A stretch of DNA of 38,865 bases, from contig CAJXMR010000027.1 of NCBI GenBank assembly GCA_913056305.1, forward strand, positions 1 to 38,865, in the 5' to 3' direction. The first letter of the stretch is position 1. Every line of letters starts with the position of its first letter. The notes below the pieces were generated by a model. It worked only from the letters and a program-made list of their open reading frames with translations. It did no database searches and was not told where the DNA came from. This document shows positions 34,920 to 38,865 of the stretch, in pieces. The stretch is from an uncultured Ralstonia sp. GTDB taxonomy: Bacteria; Pseudomonadota; Gammaproteobacteria; Burkholderiales; Burkholderiaceae. Made by a program: the position numbers and the translations under genes.

Positions 34920-35663
34920 TCATCGAGCACTGTCGATGATCGAGCCGCCGTCAGGAGTGAGGCTGTAACCCGTGAGGAATTGCGCATCCTTGCTCGCCAG
35001 GAACAGAACAACGGGCGCGACGTCATCCTCCGGCGATCCATAGCGACCGAGCGGATTGCTGGGGGCGGGCACGTTGACGTCCTTGCCCCACGTTTCCGCA
35101 ACCGGCAAAACATTGTTCACGGTGATCTTGTCGGAGCCCCATTCTTTCGCTGCGGTGCGTGTTAATGCGCGCACGGCTTCTTTCGCCATGTTGTACGGGC
35201 CGTAGCCTGTCAGACCGACGACGCCGGCCATCGAGCCAAAGTTGATGACGCGGCCTGCGCCGCTCGCCTTGAGGTGGGGGTAGCAAGCCTGCATTGTGCG
35301 CAGATAGGCAATGGGACCGACCTCGAAATTGCGCTGCAACTGCTCCACTGAGAGGTCGATGATGGATGAGAATGGTGCAGCGGGATCGAAGGCGTTGTTC
35401 ACCAGGATGTCGATGCCGCCGTAGGCTTCGACCACCTTTTCAACCGCGGCTTTGATTTGCGCGGCGTCGCTGATGTCGTATGGCACGCCGATGGCTGTGC
35501 CGCCGGCGGTTCTGATGTTCGCGACGACAGCATCCACATTTGAGGGAGTGAGGGAGAGAACCGCGACCTTCGCGCCTTCAGCTGCGAACAGCTTTGCGGT
35601 GGCTCGACCGATGCCTCGGCCGGCACCCGTGACGATGGCTACCTTTCCGTTAAGTCGGCCCAT
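34920..35663 (-). CDS. Short-chain dehydrogenase/reductase (classical SDR)
   Basis: A 247-residue NAD(P)-dependent oxidoreductase. Cofactor motif TGAGRGIG at 12-19, NNAF at 89-92 (the usual NNAG has Phe for Gly), and catalytic Asn112, Ser144, Tyr157 and Lys161 (GYGPYNMAK). The C-terminal PDGGSI segment is standard. GGAGATATTC supports ATG 35663 over the in-frame ATG four codons upstream. It lies 12 nt after the DoxX-like gene on the same strand. The substrate, probably a carbonyl or alcohol, is unknown. The divergent HxlR-type regulator suggests induction by reactive electrophiles (inference). Confidence 0.92.
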   Translation of the reverse strand: MGRLNGKVAIVTGAGRGIGRATAKLFAAEGAKVAVLSLTPSNVDAVVANIRTAGGTAIGVPYDISDAAQIKAAVEKVVEAYGGIDILVNNAFDPAAPFSSIIDLSVEQLQRNFEVGPIAYLRTMQACYPHLKASGAGRVINFGSMAGVVGLTGYGPYNMAKEAVRALTRTAAKEWGSDKITVNNVLPVAETWGKDVNVPAPSNPLGRYGSPEDDVAPVVLFLASKDAQFLTGYSLTPDGGSIIDSAR

Positions 35664-35675
35664 GAATATCTCCAT

Positions 35676-36089
35676 TCAGTTGAGGGGTTGGTGGATTGGC
35701 TGTGCCAGACTCGGCGCATAGGGCGACGGAACCTCGCGTGCAGCGTTTTGCGTGACAAATGATGTAACGAGGAGCACGAGGCCCACTGCCGCCGGGACGG
35801 CAGCTTTCGGCTGGCGAACACCTAGGTGTGCCATGCCGGACAAGATGAGGTGATAGAAGAGCCCGGCATACGCGAGGTCGCTGAGCGGGACACTGAACCG
35901 CGACAGGATTGCGACGGGCCCCAGAATCTTCACGATGATCATGAATGGCACCAGATGCGCGGCAGAGTAGCCAAGCGCGGCCTGGGCCTGCCTAACGTAA
36001 TCCCGTTTGGTCACATACAGACTCACCGAGGCTAGGTACAGCAGCGACAACAGCACAGTGCTGCTCCAATACACATAGTTCGCAACCAT
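35676..36089 (-). CDS. DoxX-like membrane protein
   Basis: A 137-residue inner-membrane protein with four helices: YVYWSSTVLLSLLYLASVSLYV, the loop-helix VPFMIIVKILGPVAIL, LAYAGLFYHLILSGMAHL and VPAAVGLVLLVTSFVT. The order and the FxHLxxxxAHL-like motif in helix 3 fit the DoxX_2 family. GGAGAA precedes ATG 36089; a longer frame upstream runs through the divergent HxlR gene and is spurious. First gene of the operon, starting 93 nt from the HxlR gene. DoxX-like proteins are frequently regulated by HxlR proteins and linked to quinone or electrophile stress. Confidence 0.85.
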   Translation of the reverse strand: MVANYVYWSSTVLLSLLYLASVSLYVTKRDYVRQAQAALGYSAAHLVPFMIIVKILGPVAILSRFSVPLSDLAYAGLFYHLILSGMAHLGVRQPKAAVPAAVGLVLLVTSFVTQNAAREVPSPYAPSLAQPIHQPLN

Positions 36090-36182
36090 GAAGTTCTCCT
36101 TTGCGAGTAATCCAATCGACTTGGCGTGAGGATGTCGTCTAAGATGAATCATCGCAAGTAGGATGAAAAAACTGTGCTTAGT

Positions 36183-36578
36183 ATGGAAAACCAGACTAAT
36201 GGCGAGCAAGAGGTCAACATGCACGAAGAGATGCGGCGCGCCTTTGCGCTGCTCTCGGGCAAGTGGAAGTTGGAAATCATGTGGTTGCTCAACCAGCGGG
36301 TCTATCGCTTCGGCGAGTTGAGAAAGGCAATTCCAGGCATCACACAGCACATGCTGACCGCGCAACTTCGTGAACTTGAGGCGGATGGCCTGGTGTCACG
36401 TACTGTCTTTGCGGAAGTGCCTCCGCGAGTTGAGTACGAGATCACTAAAAAGGCGCGCGGGCTTGGACCCACGATGGAAGCACTTACGGCGTGGTGGACC
36501 GAGTACGGGCGCACGGTCCCTGCAAAGCCGGCTTCGCGCGGGCGCAAAGCCAACGTGACCAAGTCGAAGGCGAGTTGA
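36183..36578 (+). CDS. HxlR-family transcriptional regulator
   Basis: A 131-residue winged-helix regulator. The core reads RAFALLSGKWKLEIMWLLNQRVYRFGELRKAIPGITQHMLTAQLRELEADGLVSR with the wing VPPRVEYEITKKARGL, the HxlR signature. Unusually, it contains no cysteine at all, so the thiol switch of YodB/QorR-like members is absent. A Lys/Arg/Ser-rich tail follows. ATG 36183 is preferred over GTG 36174. It is divergent from the DoxX-like/SDR/NmrA-like operon, its probable target. Confidence 0.92.
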   Translation: MENQTNGEQEVNMHEEMRRAFALLSGKWKLEIMWLLNQRVYRFGELRKAIPGITQHMLTAQLRELEADGLVSRTVFAEVPPRVEYEITKKARGLGPTMEALTAWWTEYGRTVPAKPASRGRKANVTKSKAS

Positions 36579-36706
36579 TGAGGCGCAAGTCAGCTCGCCA
36601 GTCGACTCGGTGTCCAGTGGTCAGCAACATGAGTTCGATTGAGCAAGACATTGACCGAGCCGCTGCGCTGGTGTCCCAGGGAGACGCCATCATTAAGTCG
36701 TCGTGA
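36578..36706 (+). CDS. Possible small protein coupled to the HxlR gene, 42 aa
   Basis: ATG 36578 overlaps the HxlR stop (TGATG). The frame gives a basic N-terminus (MRRKSARQSTR) followed by SSIEQDIDRAAALVSQGDAI, then a stop. It could be a translated leader-coupled peptide or a chance frame; there is no domain and no other support. It may be the stub of a longer gene lost at the convergent MFS junction. Confidence 0.25.
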   Translation: MRRKSARQSTRCPVVSNMSSIEQDIDRAAALVSQGDAIIKSS

Positions 36707-36720
36707 ACGATGCTAGGCCA

Positions 36721-37920
36721 TCAATTGCGCTGCGCCAATGGAGCGTCTGACCTCCGTTCGCGCCGTAACCAGAGAAGGCTGGCCGCTGCCATCAGCACCG
36801 GAGGAAGAATTAGGCTACATACCAAGGCCCATCCGTACGTTGCTAGCAGGCCGCCCGACGCGAACGAGCCGATGACCATCGCCCCGAACACCACGAAGTC
36901 ATAGATGGACTGCACACGCGGCCCTTCTGCCGGCGTACGACACGCCAGCACCATGGCCGACGCGCCAAGGAAGCCGAAATTCCAACCCAGGCCGAGCAGC
37001 ATCAGCGCAATCCAGAAGTGGTTCACTGACACGCCGCTCATGCCAATAACGGCCGCCAGCGCAATCAGCACCAGCCCCGCCAGGCTGACGACCGGCGCGC
37101 CAAGGCGGGCAATCAGCCGCCCCGTGAAAAAGCTCGGCGCGTACATGGCAATGACGTGGATCTCGATGCCGTAGTTGGCATGCACGCGCGGGATGCCGCA
37201 CAACTCCATGGCCAGCGGCGCGGAGGTCATCATGAAGTTCATCATCATGTAGCTCACCACGCCGCAGAGCATCGCCACCACAAAGCGCGGCTGCCGCACG
37301 ATGGCGATGCTCGGTCGCCCCTGTGCTTGGGCCGACACCGGCGGCTGATGCTCGAACCGCACGCCCCGCAGTACGTTGGCCGAGAGCACCGCCGCGCCGG
37401 CAGAGGCCAGATAGGTCACCGCGTACGCGTGCGGTGACCACAAATTCATCGTGGCCGTCACCAACTGCGGGCCGAGCACACCTGCGGCCACGCCCCCGGC
37501 AAGCACCGTCGACATGGCCCGCGCACGTTGCTCCGCCGGCACGCATTCGGCCGCTGCAAACCGGAAGGTCAGCACTGCCGCCGCATACGCGCCACCAAAC
37601 AGCATGGCGGCGCAGAACAGGTTGAACGACTGGATCACCAGCGCCAGCGCCGCCAGCAGCCCGAGCACCACACCGCACGCATTGCCGAACAAAGCGGAGG
37701 CTTTGCGGCCATAGCGCCGGGTTATCACGCCGACGGGAAGCGTCGCGGCTGCCATCCCTACGACAAAGATCGAGACGGGCACTGTGGCCAGCGCAGGTCT
37801 TGGAGCGAGCATGTGGCCGATGATCGCGCCGGTAGCGTAGACGACGGTGGAGTCTGCTCCGGCCAGCGCTTGCGCCATGGCCAACCGCAAGACGTCGCTG
37901 TTGATCCGCGAAGTGGACAT
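36721..37920 (-). CDS. Major facilitator superfamily transporter
   Basis: A 399-residue inner-membrane transporter with about 12 hydrophobic segments and the cytoplasmic motif-A-like VGVITRRYGRKASALFG between helices 2 and 3, typical of MFS drug/metabolite permeases. A mid-protein loop (RFEHQPPVSAQAQGRPSI) separates the two six-helix halves. It starts 63 nt after the thiol-dioxygenase gene on the same strand, so the two are probably co-transcribed. It may export a sulfinate or import a thiol substrate (inference). Confidence 0.9.
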   Translation of the reverse strand: MSTSRINSDVLRLAMAQALAGADSTVVYATGAIIGHMLAPRPALATVPVSIFVVGMAAATLPVGVITRRYGRKASALFGNACGVVLGLLAALALVIQSFNLFCAAMLFGGAYAAAVLTFRFAAAECVPAEQRARAMSTVLAGGVAAGVLGPQLVTATMNLWSPHAYAVTYLASAGAAVLSANVLRGVRFEHQPPVSAQAQGRPSIAIVRQPRFVVAMLCGVVSYMMMNFMMTSAPLAMELCGIPRVHANYGIEIHVIAMYAPSFFTGRLIARLGAPVVSLAGLVLIALAAVIGMSGVSVNHFWIALMLLGLGWNFGFLGASAMVLACRTPAEGPRVQSIYDFVVFGAMVIGSFASGGLLATYGWALVCSLILPPVLMAAASLLWLRRERRSDAPLAQRN

Positions 37921-37983
37921 CAGAATTGGGCTCCGTGAACCTGAACGCCTCGGAAAAAACCAGCCAAGGTGAGCTTTGATGGC

Positions 37984-38562
37984 CTACGTTGAGATCTCGG
38001 CCTCGTTGGAATAGCCGGAGATGAAAGTCTTTCGCGCGCCTGTTTGCGGATCGAACACGTGCCGCGAAATTCGCCCGATGTTCCCACCGTAGATGTGAAC
38101 GCTGATCGAGACGCGATCTTCGTACGCGTTGGATACCCTGTGGATGTCGCCGGTGCGCGGCGAGATGCATTCGACAGTTCCTGGGGTGAGATAGTCGATC
38201 CCGAGCGACCGCATCGGCTGGTCGGGCTCCCCGACTTCAAAGACTTCGGCTCGCTCGCCACCCCGCAACATACCGATCAGTGCCCAAACCGTGTGGTTGT
38301 GGATGGGAGTCTTTTGACCAGGCCCCCAAACAAAGCTGGCAACCGAGAAGCGATCGGCTGGGTCGGCATGTAGCAGGTACTGCTGGTAGTACTGGGGGTG
38401 TGCCTGCGAATACTCCTGCGGCAGCCAGTCATCGTGCCGGACAAGGTCCGTGAGAAGCGCGCGCCCCTTGCTCAGAATCTGCGCTTCATCCCCTGAAGAG
38501 TTGTCAACAAGTTGCGTAAATTCGCGCACGAACTCATTGAAAAGCGTAGCCGGAACGCGCAT
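37984..38562 (-). CDS. Cysteine dioxygenase-family thiol dioxygenase (cupin)
   Basis: A 192-residue non-heme-iron cupin. Iron ligands are His88 and His90 (PIHNHTVWALIGMLRG) and His141 (GDIHRVSN). The family's Ser-His-Tyr hydrogen-bond relay is present as S154-V-H156-I-Y158, and Arg71 lies where CDO uses Arg to hold the substrate carboxylate. Such enzymes add O2 to cysteine, 3-mercaptopropionate or related thiols to give sulfinates. Which thiol is used cannot be told here. GGAGA precedes ATG 38562. The MFS gene follows and a LysR gene precedes it on the same strand. Confidence 0.9.
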   Translation of the reverse strand: MRVPATLFNEFVREFTQLVDNSSGDEAQILSKGRALLTDLVRHDDWLPQEYSQAHPQYYQQYLLHADPADRFSVASFVWGPGQKTPIHNHTVWALIGMLRGGERAEVFEVGEPDQPMRSLGIDYLTPGTVECISPRTGDIHRVSNAYEDRVSISVHIYGGNIGRISRHVFDPQTGARKTFISGYSNEAEIST

Positions 38563-38680
38563 TAGATGTCTCCAATAGCTGGGTGTTGTTCTAGTCGTCA
38601 GCTCGTGCCGAGCGGTCGGCCGAGGTGAGCTACACCAATTGTTGACTCAGGGCGCTTCTTGCTCAATTGAAATTATTTTC

Positions 38681-38697
38681 AAGTGCTGCATGCACTT
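38681..38697 (-). terminator. Short inverted repeat downstream of the LysR gene
   Basis: AAGTGC (38681-38686) pairs with GCACTT (38692-38697) around a 5-nt loop, 31 nt after the LysR stop. It is followed on the minus strand by an A/T-rich but not T-run sequence, so it is only a weak terminator or a possible operator for the dioxygenase promoter. Confidence 0.3.
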
Positions 38698-38727
38698 CGG
38701 GAAGTTTGATCAGGCATGGTCCCAATG

Positions 38728-38865
38728 CTATCGAGCGGTGGACTTGATCTCAGCACGATACCGACGAGCCTCCTGCCAAAATGCTTGAGCCACCGGGGAA
38801 AGGCGATTCTCATTCAGGCAGACCAATCCAATACGTCTGGATGTACCAGGGGAAAGAGGACGGAC
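38728..38865 (-). CDS. C-terminal fragment of a LysR-family regulator
   Basis: The minus-strand frame entering from the right edge ends at TAG 38728-38730 and gives 45 residues: TSRRIGLVCLNENRLSPVAQ, then AFWQEARRYRAEI and a short basic end. The R-I-G-L-V, SP-x-AQAF pattern is the last strand and helix of the LysR substrate-binding domain. Its gene lies upstream of the thiol dioxygenase on the same strand, 165 nt away. It could regulate the dioxygenase-MFS pair. Confidence 0.7.
   Translation of the reverse strand, partial: VRPLSPGTSRRIGLVCLNENRLSPVAQAFWQEARRYRAEIKSTAR

Overview
The window is GC-rich, densely coded chromosomal DNA. Its gene content (MocR regulator beside a DUF2917 gene, pqiAABC-type operon, frmA-frmB, many c-di-GMP enzymes) and protein style point to a betaproteobacterium of the family Burkholderiaceae, most likely Ralstonia (pickettii-like). 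The genus is inferred from recall of protein families, not from a search. I see no rRNA, tRNA, CRISPR array or intact mobile element.

Layout. 1-2250: tail of an unidentified gene, a LivK-type binding protein, a MarR regulator and a small conserved gene. 2251-5000: an HD-GYP c-di-GMP phosphodiesterase behind a strong flagellar sigma-28 (FliA) promoter match, then an unknown 327-residue protein. 5000-7777: a small HxCxxC membrane protein followed by a TonB-dependent receptor, with a short palindrome upstream. 7800-9970: SnoaL-like protein, exported DUF5666-like protein, two tiny genes and a DUF2917 gene. 10029-11564: MocR regulator. 11561-15325: a four-gene minus-strand pqi operon (two half-size PqiA, PqiB, PqiC) with 4-nt overlaps throughout and a TetR/AcrR-like palindrome over its promoter. 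15524-17519: frmA-frmB glutathione-dependent formaldehyde detoxification. 17754-19556: a chemoreceptor with a complete amino-acid-binding dCache motif. 19571-23009: glutathione transferase, an AraC-type regulator broken by an in-frame amber codon, and a NIT-like/HAMP/GGDEF cyclase containing a tandem repeat.

23331-26194 is the most interesting block. A Fur-box-like sequence lies inside a sigma-70 promoter that drives four tightly packed genes: an outer-membrane beta-barrel (DUF6662-like), an exported FMN-binding protein with an intact flavinylation motif, the flavin transferase ApbE, and a four-helix His-rich membrane protein (DUF4405-like). It reads as an iron-regulated extracytosolic flavin electron-transfer unit, possibly a ferric reductase, with a dedicated outer-membrane partner.

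26219-31380: a methyltransferase, then a triple-PAS GGDEF-EAL protein translationally coupled to a second diguanylate cyclase. 31403-32207: ArsR-SRPBCC pair. 32238-32828 has no convincing gene but carries three copies of a short repeat and a start-less reading frame, so it looks like mobile-element debris. From there to the end the DNA looks less GC-rich and accessory: an alpha/beta hydrolase with a textbook MerR-type 19-bp-spacer promoter and divergent MerR; an HxlR regulator divergent from a DoxX-like/SDR/NmrA-like operon; and an MFS transporter with a cysteine-dioxygenase-family thiol dioxygenase and the tail of a LysR regulator.

Four c-di-GMP enzymes and one chemoreceptor in 29 kb, at least one of them with a FliA-type promoter, tie much of the central region to motility and lifestyle switching.
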